Assembly: GCA_025766275.1 (NCBI GenBank)
Contig: JAFKAC010000083.1
Coordinates: forward strand, 1 to 64,000
From: Lactarius indigo
Taxonomy: Eukaryota; Basidiomycota; Agaricomycetes; Russulales; Russulaceae
Reading direction: 5' to 3'
Length of the DNA stretch: 64,000 bases
Shown here: piece by piece, positions 24,695 to 35,284 of the stretch
Layout: each line of letters starts with the position of its first letter
How positions within the stretch are numbered: the first letter of the stretch is position 1
Program-made: the position numbers and the translations under genes
Notes under the pieces: generated by a model
Told to the model about the DNA's origin: nothing
The model's database searches: none
What the model saw: only the letters and a program-made list of their open reading frames with translations

Positions 24695-25157
24695 TGTAAC
24701 GCCGTCACGACGTTAGCTCGACTTGAGCTTGATTTAAGGCGACTCTTATGACTTAGCTGATCACGCGCAAAGGCGTATGGCTCGAAGGCGGGTTCTAGAT
24801 GTACGCAGACACTAGGATTCGGATAAGGCTCTTCCCTTGATGGAAGGCGCGTCTTTAGAGATGAGAATGAAAGAGGCTCGAAGTGACGATTGAAGAAGAC
24901 CAAGATGGCGTATCTTGGTCTTCCGCAGCTACCTTAAATACAAGAAGAGCAGGCTTTCAAGCGCTGCTATGAGTCACCGTATCGTAGCGTCCAACGTATC
25001 GCGTAAGTACCGCAATCCTAATACTACTACTACCTGTACTAGGATCGAGTCATCCCTCAACGCCTAACTCCTACCGTAAACCCCGAGTCCGTGACTAATA
25101 TACCTTACAGCCGTAGCCACAACCGGTACAGTAAGGGTCCGAGGCGAAACCGTAACA
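24695..25157 (-). repeat. 3' LTR of element A
   Basis: 463-bp LTR, TGTTAC at its 5' end and GTTACA at its 3' end in element sense. It holds the 12-bp inverted repeat GAAGACCAAGAT / ATCTTGGTCTTC and the TATTTAA box found in every LTR of the family. It differs from the 5' LTR at seven positions. Its outer edge joins the SNF2 exon directly. Confidence 0.95.
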
Positions 25158-25169
25158 TCACCCCCTTTT
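25158..25169 (-). other. polypurine tract of element A
   Basis: In element sense AAAAGGGGGTGA lies directly before the 3' LTR and 18 nt after the pol stop, the expected place and composition for the plus-strand DNA primer. Element E has the related AAAGAGGGGGTGG at 46984-46996. Confidence 0.85.
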
Positions 25170-25187
25170 CAGCGTGAGTCCCCAGAC

Positions 25188-28100
25188 TCACCGAAAGTCC
25201 CTCGCCGTCCATGTAGACTGCTCGTCGCTAATCCGCTCAAAGACGTTAGCCCTCTCCAAGCGGTAGATGCAGTCCTGCTTGTCGTCCCTTGCTGACAGTC
25301 GCATTGCCTGGAGCTGGCGAATGCGAGCCGCAAGCCGTTCTTCTTCGTATGCGGCTGCTCGATAACGCGTCACCTCCGCAGTCAGAGACTCGTCTCCAAT
25401 GCGGTTCAGGGCGCGGTCCGTGATCTTGTCGGAGGCGAGGATAACTAGATCCTCGTGGGCGATGAAGGCGCGTCCCGCAGCCGATAGCATCGGGAAGGCG
25501 TAGAGAGGTTTGCCGTAGAGATGGGGAGAGCCGGGGATGAGTCCTAGTATGAAAGGGTTCGCACCTCCGACAATCTGAACATGACTGGCGTTCCTCTCTA
25601 CGCCGTCGGGTCCGGTGATGGGGAAGTGAATGTAATGGGGCTGTCGATTCGCCCTGAACCCTTCAGGCGCAAGGACCTGCGCGGGATCGTCGTCGTGCGT
25701 AATGGGGGTGTGAAGTGCGACGCCGGGCAGTCGCACACGTCCTCGAGACATGGGGGTTCCGTCGGTGTGAACGAGCCATGGGGTGATTCGGGGATTAGTA
25801 GGGTGGCTGTGCGTTCGAAGGAGGGGGTGTCTGACCGGGTAGTAATCTTCGTCGTCAGCGTGAGCATCGTCGTTAGAGAGCGCTGCCTGCGCTGCCGTAA
25901 CTCGCTCAATCTCCTCTGCGCTAAGCGCAGTTGTTCGTCGGCCCACTCCTTCGCCACTCTCCGCCAGTCCTCCGCTGCTTCTAACTCCTGTTGGGTCTTC
26001 GAGGGGACGATCGGCGGGGAGAATTCCCCTCGTGCCGATGAGGTCGTCACCTGGGGGGATAATGGCAACGGGTTCTCGATTGCCGTTGTCGTCTCTGAAG
26101 ATGTGAGCGACGGCATGCTGCTGCTCGTCGTCGGGCTGGTGAGTCGGGTCGGGGAACCTCTGTAGGACGCTAGCCCATTCTTGAGCGGTGATATGCCCTG
26201 CTCGCATGTTTGCAGGTGTGTACGGAGTGAGCTGGACCTGCTGAACCACGGTTTCTTCGTCGTCTTCGATGAGGTTGGCGGCGTCTTGTGCGACTTGGTC
26301 GAGGAGGATCGCCGTGGTGACATGTCTGAGAGGAGAAGTGGGCATAGACGTCTGAGTGGATCGGAGGTAGGAATGATACTCTCCTTGGTCGTTCGTGGGC
26401 TGGCTTTTAAGAGATCGTACACCCGTCCGGCCTTCCTGATACGCCTTGATCGCGTCTGGTGCGAATACGTCATTTTCATCGACCCACTGGTTCTCTGAGT
26501 CCGAATAACCCTTCCATTTGATGAGGTACTGGAGCTTCTTGCGGCGGCCGAAATGCCGCGAGTCCAGAATGGCCTCGACTTCGTATTCCTCCTCTCCTTC
26601 CACAAGATCCAGCGGTGGTCGTGGAAAGTTTTCGCCGTGAAAGGCCGTATGTTTGTACGGCGTGAGAAGATCGATGTGAAACACTGGATGGATGCTCCAC
26701 TGCGTGGGAAGTTCGAGGCGGTAATTGTATGGGGACATCACCTGTACCACTTTAAATGGTCCGTGGCGTCGCGCCGCCAATTTCGCTGTGGGTTGATTGG
26801 TCCGTAGATGCCTTCCCTCCAGCCACACCTGATCGCCAACTTGATAGCGTGGAGTATCTTTATGCCGAACCCAGCTATCCTGTGCCTTTTTGATAAGGTC
26901 TTGGGCAAGCCGGCGTGCCTCCTTTAATTGTGTCAGTCTGGTGATTACATTCGGGATTGGAGATGGCTTATCCGTCCAATCGGCGGTCGGGTTGTACCCC
27001 ATCAAAAGCATGAATGGCGATTGTTTCGTGTGTTCGTGGGGCCAATTGTTGTGAGCGAATTCTGCTATCGGGAGATACGCTGCCCAATTATCTTGACGCT
27101 CGTTGGCCCAGAATCGTAGATATTGTTCAAGCCACTGATTGGTCCGTTCTGATTGTCCGTCCGTGCGTGGATGGTAAGCCGTAGAGATGTTCTGTTGGAT
27201 GCCCAGTATACGGCATATCTCTCGTGTGAATTTAGAGGTGAACCGGGGGTCTCGGTCACTAATAATTTTACGCGGTAATCCGAATCGTTTGAACACATGG
27301 TTGACGTACAGAATGGCGGTTTCCTCTGCTGTGATCTCCTCATTGCAGGGAATGAATATGGATGCTTTGCTGCAATCGTGATCAGTAACGGTCAAGATAC
27401 TGTCGTACGACTGTGAGGTCGGTAGTTTGGTGATGAAGTCAAGGGCAATAGTATGGAAGGGAGGGGCGTCCTTGGCAGCGGTGATTGGGTGTAATGGTGC
27501 GCGAGTTGGTCTTGTATTGACTTTGATTCGCTGACAGTCAGCACATCCTGTAACGTACTCATACACGTCCCGGCGAATACTCGGCCACCAATGGTGTCGC
27601 TCTACGATCCGTTGTGTCCTGCTTATTCCAGGATGTCCGTGTACCGGTGGGTCGTGATGGTCTTGTATAATGGCCCGGTATGCTGTCATGGGTCCTGTGA
27701 CCACCAGTCGTCCGTCCTTGTACCACTCCCCTTCTATCTTTTTGAGGCGATGAGCATCGACCCAGGTCTTGATTATGGCGGGGTCTTGTCGTCGCCTCGG
27801 CGGTTGCATCATCGGATGTGTTTCCAACGTGCGTGCAGCATTAGTGGCTCGTATGAATACCTCCGGAGGTAAGACGATCACACCTTGGTTGTCTCCCTCT
27901 CCCTGGTTGTAGTCTGGCCGTCGTGATAGCGCATCCGCTCTGCCATTGTTCTTTCCTTTGATGTGATGGATCTCGAAGTCGTATTCCATCAATTCTAGCA
28001 CTTCTCGAGTGACCCTTCGACTGATCTTCTGCGGGGTTTTCCAGTACTGGAGATTTAGGTGATCTGAGAATATTTTGATCTTGTGTGGAGACCCTGCGAG

Positions 28101-29934
28101 CAGAGGTCTCCAGTGACGAAGGGCTTTGACGATGGCGAGAAGTTCTAGGTCGTAAATGTCGTAGTTTCGCTCCGCTTCATTCAGCGTTGCCGAATAGTAT
28201 CCTATAGGATGCTTGCGACCGTCATTTTCTTTTGTAGGAGTACTGCACCTACCGCGAATCCTGACGCATCGACTTCTAACTCGAACTGGTCTTGTAAGTT
28301 GGGGTGTGCTAGTACCGGTTCTTCCGTTACGAGTCGTTTGAGGGTTTTGAAGGCTCGCTCTTCATCGTCTCCCCAGTTCCACTCGGCATCTTTCCTCGTT
28401 AACCGGTTGAGTGGTCGTGCATGGGTTGCGAAACCTCGGATGAAAAGGCGGTAAAAGTTACAGAAACCCAAAAATGACCGCACGTCCCTGACCTTGGTTG
28501 GTGTCGGCCAGTCTTTGATGCCGCGAACTTTTACCGGGTCCATACGTGTTACCCCCTTTTCAAGGATTACCCCCAGGTAATCCATCCGAGGTTGATGGAA
28601 AAGGCACTTTTCAAGCTTGAAGTAGAGATCGTGCTCCTGAGCGACGCGAAGAACGTCTGTTACCGCGGCTATGTGGTCAGCGGTCGTAGCGCTTTCCCGT
28701 GTAGCGATACCAATGTCGTCCATGTAGACACGGATAACGGTTCCACGGAGTTCGTGCTTCGCGATGGTATCACGATAGATGTGGTTCATCATCGTTTGGA
28801 AGGTTGCCGGCGAGTTGGTAAGACCGAAGAACATTACCGTTGGCTCAAAAAGGCCAAACTTGGTCTTGAAGGCCGCCTTCTCCTGATCACCGTCTCGTAT
28901 CCTGATATTATTATATCCCCAACGGATGTCGAGCTTCGTATAGATGTGGGCGTTGCTGAGGTCGTAAATGAGGTCTTGAATTAGGGGAAGTGGATATTGG
29001 TTCCGTATTGTGTATGAATTGATGGTGCGGTAGTCCTGTACGGGGCGTAGTTTTCCGTCCTTCTTTTTGACAAAGAAGAACGATGATGCGTACGGGGATA
29101 TGGAGGGTCGCAGATATCCCTGCTGTAGTTTCTCGTCCAGAAATTCCTTGAGCTTCCCTTCTTCTTGCGTTAATGGGTATATTTTGCAATCTATTGCTGA
29201 AGGGGTCCCCGGCTTGAAGTCTATTGCGTGGTCCCACGGCCTTGCGGGGGGGAATCGTTGTGACGCTTCTTCGCTGAAGAGTTGTTGGAAGGCGTGGTAG
29301 ACTGCCGGCAGTTCTACGGGCTTTTCTTCTCCTTTGGCCTGGATGGCCAATTCTGTGGACGTAGTTGCTCGCAAGTACGTGTCCTCCTCGTCTAGTTCAA
29401 GGGCTATCGCCTCTTTTTCATCGTTAGTTAGGGTGGTCGCGATGACGGCGTGACGGTCCAGACTGTCCTGTGTGCTGATCACGACCGGCATGACCTCTTC
29501 GTGTATGACCGCGTCTCTCCAATTAATGGTTGGTTCGTAAGTTGCCAACCAAGGATATCCCAGGACAACCTCTTCGTTTCCTAGATTTGTGATAAGGAAT
29601 CTCATGGTTCTGTGGTACCCATTGGCGTATACGTCCAGATCGGTGAAGTGAGTAATGGACCCAGCTTTATTCTCCGTACTGTCTATATTCCAGACTTTTC
29701 GCGGTCGGGTCAGTTGCTGGACCCCTATACCCATCTTTTTGATGAAGTTCGGGTGTATGAAGTTGTCGGTGGCTCCCGAGTCCACCAATGCTTTTATGTC
29801 GGCCATTTGGTAATTCGTACGAATCGAGACTGGAATTCGAAGAGAACGAAAGCGCGTCATGATTACAGAATTACAATTTAGAGCCCTCACCCAGGCCGAT
29901 GGGTTCAGGCGCTCCGAAAACCCTCCTTTCCCCA
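25188..29934 (-). pseudogene. pol: pol polyprotein of element A (PR-RT-RH-IN-chromodomain-extension), frameshifted
   Basis: Read in the -1 frame relative to gag. Aspartic protease DSGATDNFI lies near 29770-29790. Reverse transcriptase has VYMDDIGIAT near 28705-28735, and RNase H has EVDASG near 28260-28280. Integrase has the HHCC zinc finger (HGHPG to CADCQ) near 27530-27660 and the DDE core: ALDFI near 27440, ISDRDP near 27250, GQSERTNQ near 27145. A chromodomain follows near 26440-26600 (EYEVEAILDSR and LQYLIKWKGY), then about 400 further residues to the TGA at 25188. A one-base deletion in an A-rich run near 28225, just after AVLLQKK, shifts the frame and breaks the protein between RT and IN. 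The rest is open. The chromodomain would be expected to steer integration to particular chromatin. Confidence 0.95.
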
Positions 29935-31896
29935 CAGATCCTGCAATATCAGGTCTTTTACTTCGTCGGGCGCGTTTGCGACTCCGGTGAGCCATTCTTT
30001 GGCACGTTCTTCGGCGGTTTTGCTGGTTGAGGCAGCTTGTATCTGGGCTGGCAGCGATTCCTGCGCGTAGTAGTCGGTTTCCGTCATCCGGACACTGGAG
30101 GGTCCGGGGTTCTGTGGTTGCCACTGTTGCGGCTGCCTAGGATGGGGGCAATTTCGTGAGAGATGGCCTGGCGCGTTACAGTTGTAACATAACACCGTCC
30201 TTAGGTCTCGTCGCGACCCTCCCCTTCCTCGGCCCCGGACTCCTGGCCCTCCTCTCGGCGGGAAGGGGGGTGAGTTAGTATATGGTGGCTTGCCATAATG
30301 GATCTCTTCCGATCCCGCTAGTCGTGCCTTGGTTCGGTCAGCGGAGGTGTCCATTGCCCATGGGTTGGCGAGATTCTGGGGGACGGTCCATCCAGCGTTT
30401 CCTGTCTTTTTGGGCTTGTTGTCTTTATACTCATCCACTCACGCACGGATGTGGATGTAATTGCGCTGCCTCCGGAGCGTCGCCCGCTTCCACTCATCGA
30501 ATGTCTCCGGCTCGTCCAAATCGTAGGTTTTTTCGTAAAGTTTCTTGGGCAACCCCTTGGTAAAGAGGTCGATTGTTTGGGGGTCATTGAGACGGTATCC
30601 GGCCTTCCTGGCGGCTTCTTCGAACTCGTTGACGTACTTGTCAATATCTCCGTCAACCATCTTGAGCCCTTTTCTAAGAAGCGCTTGAGCTTGTTCGCGT
30701 TCGAGGGTGTTGACGAACCTTTGGTTAAATCCCTCTGCCACTGCATTCCACAGATCGCGCGTGTGCTGGTCTATCCCTCGTTGTATCTGCCGGTTGAGCC
30801 ATTTGAGGTACGAAAGTACCCATTCGCTGACTGATACCCCTTTTATATAAGACAGAAACAAGAGGCTCCGTCGGTAGTCGTTGCGCATGACAGGGGTGTC
30901 GAGGTTCATCCCCCAATAGACATGCCATTGCGTGAGGAATGAATCCACTTTAGTACGATCGCCGTCAAAGATGGTGGGAGGTTCACCGGTTAGTTTTTCA
31001 TGTCCTTGGCCTCCGCCCCCTGCTCCTCCTCCACCACCGCCTCCTCCCCCTCCCGGGGGTCCTCCTTCCGGTGGGTTGTTCGGGAGGTCAGGCGGGTTTC
31101 CTCCTCTTCCTGGACGTCGGGGGAAGTCATCTCCGGGTGGTCCTCCCCATCCCGGTGGGGGGTCCAATGGTACTCCTCGTCTCCCTCCATCCCCTGACGG
31201 GGGGTCTCCTTGGTCGGGTCCAATGGCCCGAAAGATTGCTGCGTCGTCTGCAGTCATACAGTGCCCTGTTTCAGGGTTGATAGGCATAAGATGCCGCTGT
31301 GATTCTTGTCTAATGGCTTCAGCCGCTTCTCGCGCCGCTTGTTCCCTAACCGTTATAATTTCTTCGGCTGTCATAGTGGTGGTTGCCATTTCTGCTGCCG
31401 GTGATCGTACGTGAATGACTTCTGGTTGTTCTGAGATGTGCAGGGACTCAGCTCGTTGGATAGTATATTGTTCGATAGGCCCGACACTTGCAGGTCGGTT
31501 TTCTTCGCTTTGTTCGTCCTCTTCAGTTTCCTCACTAACTGCTTCTCCAGTTGAGTGTTCCCGTAGCTGGCCGTCAATGGGGCCCCAGTTGGCTCGTGAA
31601 TTGAGTTCGCGTGCGTCGATGTCGCACTGGTATTGTCTTCCTGCTGGCCTAACGGCGTCCCAGCGGTGGTCTATAGGATTCCACGTAACTTCCACCCAGC
31701 ACAGGTGATCAAAATTGAACTCAACAGGTCTGAACCTCGTAGGTCCGTTGAATTCCACAAAATATCCGGTTTCGTCTCCTCGATCTCTCCACCTGGCTGC
31801 TCCTAAGAATCGGGTTGGTACGTTACAGTCTCCTCTCCGGTCTAAATGATAAGGACGGAAGCTCGTCCACTGTTCTCGGGTGTTAACAGTCGCCAC
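29905..31896 (-). pseudogene. gag: gag of element A, one in-frame TGA
   Basis: Capsid/nucleocapsid protein frame of 664 codons. N-terminal region has NGPTRFRPVEFNFDHLCWVE. A Gly/Pro-rich linker with a run of about ten Gly lies near 31010-31060. The capsid-like part contains EWVLSYLKWLNRQIQRG, and the CCHC zinc knuckle CYNCNAPGHLSRNC lies near 30150-30195. A TGA at 30439-30441 replaces the Arg codon present in element B. The frame begins with ATT GTG GCG just 20 nt from the LTR; there is no ATG before about residue 168, and an upstream stop lies in the same frame. The gag stop is 29905-29907, overlapping pol. Confidence 0.93.
29917..29932 (-). promoter_or_regulatory. candidate -1 frameshift signal, element A
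   Basis: In element sense, GGGAAAG (29926-29932) and GGGTTTT (29917-29923) both fit X XXY YYZ in the gag frame (G GGA AAG and G GGT TTT), 2 bp apart and 10-21 nt before the gag stop. Shifting -1 here enters the pol frame. The same pair occurs in elements B and C. Confidence 0.6.
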
Positions 31897-31903
31897 AATG
31901 GAT

Positions 31904-31916
31904 ATCTTGGTCTTAA
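31904..31916 (-). promoter_or_regulatory. self-priming primer-binding site, element A
   Basis: In element sense the LTR is followed by TT and then AAGACCAAGAT. That 11-mer is the exact complement of ATCTTGGTCTT inside the LTR, placed where transcription should start. It does not look like a tRNA 3'-end complement. Equivalent 11-mers: element B 37246-37256, element C 42064-42074. Confidence 0.7.
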
Positions 31917-32379
31917 TGTAACGCCGTCACGACGTTAGCTCGACTTGAGCTTGATTTAAGGCGACTCTTATGACTTAGCTGATCACGCGCAAAGGCGTAT
32001 GGCTCGAAGGCGGGTTCTAGATGTACGCAGACACTAGGATTTGGATAAGGCTCTTTCCTTGATGGAAGGTGCGTCTTTAGAGATGAGAATGGAAAAGGCT
32101 CGAAGTGACGATTGAAGAAGACCAAGATGGCGTATCTTGGTCTTCCGCAGCTACCTTAAATACAAGAAGAGCAGGCTTTCAAGCGCTGCTATGAGTCACC
32201 GTATCGTAGTGTCCAACGTATCGCGTAAGTACCGCAATCCTAATACTACTACTACCTGTACTAGGATCGAGTCATCCCTCAACGCCTAACTCCAACCGTA
32301 AACCCCGAGTCCGTGACTAATATACCTTACAGCCGTAGCCACAACCGGTACAGTAAGGGTCCGAGGCGAAACCGTAACA
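31917..32379 (-). repeat. 5' LTR of element A
   Basis: 463-bp LTR. Its outer edge (32379) abuts integrase sequence of element B in mid-codon context (after NNWPH), so B is interrupted precisely here. A 70-codon frame lies between the predicted start site and the LTR end and also exists in the other LTR; it lacks an ATG and ends just past the LTR in the adjoining priming region, so it is not annotated as a gene. Confidence 0.95.
32117..32162 (-). promoter_or_regulatory. LTR promoter: TATA box and start-site hairpin, element A
   Basis: In element sense TATTTAA (32156-32162) lies 34 nt upstream of the A of ATCTTGGTCTTC. The latter (32117-32128) pairs with GAAGACCAAGAT (32134-32145) across a 5-base loop. 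The 34-nt spacing is the same in element E (47273-47279 to 47307). The start site is inferred, not observed. Confidence 0.6.
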
Positions 32380-35284
32380 TCATGGGGCCAGTTGTTGTGA
32401 GCGAATTCTGCCACAGGAAGATACGCCACCCAGTTATCCTGACATTCGTTAGTCCAAAATCGCAAGTACTGCTCAAGCCATTGATTAGTTTGTTCGGACT
32501 GCCCATCCGTTCGTGGGTGATAGGCTGTGGAGATGTTCTGCTGGATGCCCAGTATACGGCATACTTCTCTTGTGAACTTGGAGGTGAATCGGGGGTCATG
32601 GTCACTAATGATTTTACACGGTAACCTGAATCGTTTGAACACATGGTTGACGTACAGAATGGCCATATCTTCCGCCGTAATCTCCTCATTGCATGGGATG
32701 AATATGGATGCCTTGCTACAGTCGTGGTCTGTGACGGTCAAAATACTGTCGTATGACTGCGAAATCGGCAGTTTAGTAATGAAGTCCAGAGCAATGGTAT
32801 GGAAAGGAGGGGCGTCCGTAATTGCAGTGATTGGGTGTAATGGGGCGCGGGTTGGCCCGGTATTGACCTTGTTCCATTGGCAATCCGCGCATCCCGTGAC
32901 GTACTTGTAGACATCCTTGCGAATACTCGGCCACCAGTGATGTCGTTCCACGATACGCTGTGTTCGACTTATCCCCGGGTGTCCGTGTACCAGTAGGTCG
33001 TGGTGGTCGTGTATGATAGCTCAGTACGCTGCCATTGGTCCTGTAACGACTAATCGTCCATCTTTATACCATTCTCCCTCTATCTTCTTGAGGCGGTGGG
33101 CGTCGACCCACGTTTTGATTATGGTGGGATCTTGTCGCTGCCTCGGTTGTTGCATCATGGGGTGTATTTCCAGCGTGCGTGCAACATTAGTGGCTCGTAC
33201 GAATACTTCCAGAGGTAGGACGACCACACCTTGGTTGTCATCTCCCCCCTAATCATAGTCCGGTCGCCTTGATAATGCGTCTGCCCTTCCGTTGTGCTTC
33301 CCTTTGATGTGATGGATCTCGAAGTCGTATTCCATCAATTCTAATACTTCCCGGGTGACCCTTCGACTGATCTTCTGCGGTGTCTTCCAGTATTGCAGGT
33401 TTAGGTGGTCCAAGAATATTTTAATTTTATGCGGGGATCCCGCAAGTAAGGGGCACCAGTGCCGGAGAGCTTTTACGATGGCAAGGAGTTCCAAGTCATA
33501 AATGTCGTAATTTCGTTCTGCCTCGCTTAGCGTTGCAGAGTAATATCCTATTGGGTGCTTGCGCCCATCACTTTTCTTCTATAAGAGGACTGCACCCACC
33601 GCGAACCCAGAGGCATCGACTTCTAGTTCAAATTGATCGTGTAAGTCGGGGTGCGCCAGGACCGGTTCTTCAGTAACAAGGCGTTGGAGTGTTTTGAATG
33701 CATGGTCTTCCTCTTCCGTCCACCACCATTCGGTATCTTTTCTCGTAAGTCAGTTTAGTGGTCGGGCGTGGGTGGCAAAGCCTCGGATGAATAAGCGGTA
33801 AAAGTTACAGAATCCTAAGAAGGAGCGTACGTCCCTGACTTTTGTTGGCGTTGGCCAATCTTTGATGCCTCGAACTTTTACCGGGTCCATACGTGTTACC
33901 CCCTTTTCAAGGATTACCCCCAGGTAATCCATCCGAGGCTGGTGGAAGAGGCATTTTTCGAGTTTGAAATACAGATCGTGGTCCTGGGCGACGCGAAGAA
34001 CGTCTGTGACCGCCGCAATGTGGTCCGCGGAGTCATGACCTTCGCGTGTTGCAATGCCGATGTCGTCCATGTAAACTCGAATGACAGTGCCACACAGTTC
34101 ATGTTTCGCAATTGTGTCCCGGTAGATGTGGTTCATCATCGTCTGGAATGTTGCGGGTGAATTTGTGAGGCCAAAGAACATTACTGTCGGCTCGAAGAGG
34201 CTGAATTTGGTCTTGAAGGCCGCCTTTTCCTGATCTCCGTCTCGGATGCAAATGTTATTATATCCCCAGCGGATGTCGAGTTTGGTGTAGATGTGTGCAT
34301 TGCTGAGGTCGTAGATGAGGTCTTGGATAAGGGGAAGAGGGTATTGGTTGCGTATGGTGTGAGCGTTAATCACCCGGTAATCCTGTACTGGGCGTAGTTT
34401 TCCGTCCTTCTTTTTAACGAAGAAAAACGATGATGCATACGGGGAAATGGAGGGGTGGAGGTATCCCTGCTTGAGTTTCTCATCCAGAAACTCCTTGAGC
34501 TTACCCTCTTCTTCTTGCGTTAATGGGTATATCTTGCAGTCTATTGCGGATAGGGTATTTGGTTTAAAGTCGATTGTGTGATCCCACAGTCTAGCGGGGG
34601 GAAAATGTTGTGACGCTTCTTCGCTGAAGAGCTTCTGAAATGCCTGGTAGACTGCTGGCAGTTCTACGGGCGGTTCTTCTTTCTTTGCTTGGATCGCCAG
34701 TTCCGTGGATGTTGTGGTGCGTAGGTATACGTTCCCTTCGTCTAGGGTTTCGACTATCTCCTCTTTCTGGTCATCAGTAAGGGCAGCGGCGATGACGGTG
34801 TGGCAGTGAAGACTGTCCTGTGTACTGATCACCACCGGCATGACTTCTTCGTGTATCACCGCGTCACGCCAGTTGATGGTCGGCTCGTAAGTTGCCAACC
34901 ATGGGTATCCTAGCACGATTTCTTCGGTTCCGACATCTGTTACTAGGAAGCGCATCGTCCTGTGATATCCTTTGGCGTATACGTCAAGATCAGTGAAGTG
35001 CGAGATAGACCCAGCTTTGTTTTCCGTTTGGTCTATATTCCAGATCTTTCGTGGTTGGGCGAGCTGTTGCGTACCAATCCCCATTTTTGTTACGAAACTC
35101 GGATGTATGAAATTGTCGGTGGCTCCGGAATCCACCAGTGCTCTTATGTTGGCCATTCAGTAATTCGTGCGTATCGAGACTGGAATTCGAAGAGAACGAA
35201 AGCGCGTCATGATTACAGAATTACAGTTTAAAGCCCTCACCCAGGCCGATGGGTTCAGGCGCTCCGAAAACCCTCTTTTCCCCA
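32380..35284 (-). pseudogene. pol: pol of element B, several stops, 3'-truncated
   Basis: The protease DSGATDNFIH, RT YMDDIGIAT (about 34050-34080), RNase H and the integrase through NNWPH are all recognisable. A TGA precedes the protease (35157-35159). Further stops: TGA at 33750-33752, TAG in the RNase H active-site region near 33583, TAG near 33250, TGA near 33025. All replace Arg or Gln codons readable in element A. The DDE residues remain, although ISDRDP has become ISDHDP. The open part 33750-35156 spans 468 codons. Confidence 0.93.

Larger units (their letters stand above)
24695..32379 (-). mobile_element. Ty3/Gypsy chromovirus A, both LTRs present
   Basis: Complete-length chromodomain LTR retrotransposon in minus orientation, 7685 bp. 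LTRs are 463 bp each with 7 differences (98.5 percent). Internal order is primer site, gag, pol (PR, RT, RNase H, IN, chromodomain, long C-terminal region), polypurine tract. Gag has one TGA and pol one frameshift, so this copy is not self-sufficient. No target duplication is seen: the 6 bases left of it are GTCTTC, those right of it TCATGG. On its left it cuts the SNF2 gene; on its right it cuts the integrase of element B. That asymmetry suggests the copy is a recombinant between two elements. Confidence 0.97.

Noticed and set aside
25581..26605. Long antisense and shifted frames over gag and pol (for example 25598-26605 and 36231-36554)
   Set aside because: Shadows of pol and gag coding sequence in other frames; no independent motif.
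31913..32125. 70-codon frame inside the LTRs of element A, present in both LTRs
   Set aside because: No ATG, starts at a near-cognate codon at the inferred transcript start and stops just past the LTR; similarity follows from LTR identity.
24689..32385. Target-site duplication for element A
   Set aside because: Flanks GTCTTC and TCATGG do not match; reported instead as evidence for recombination.
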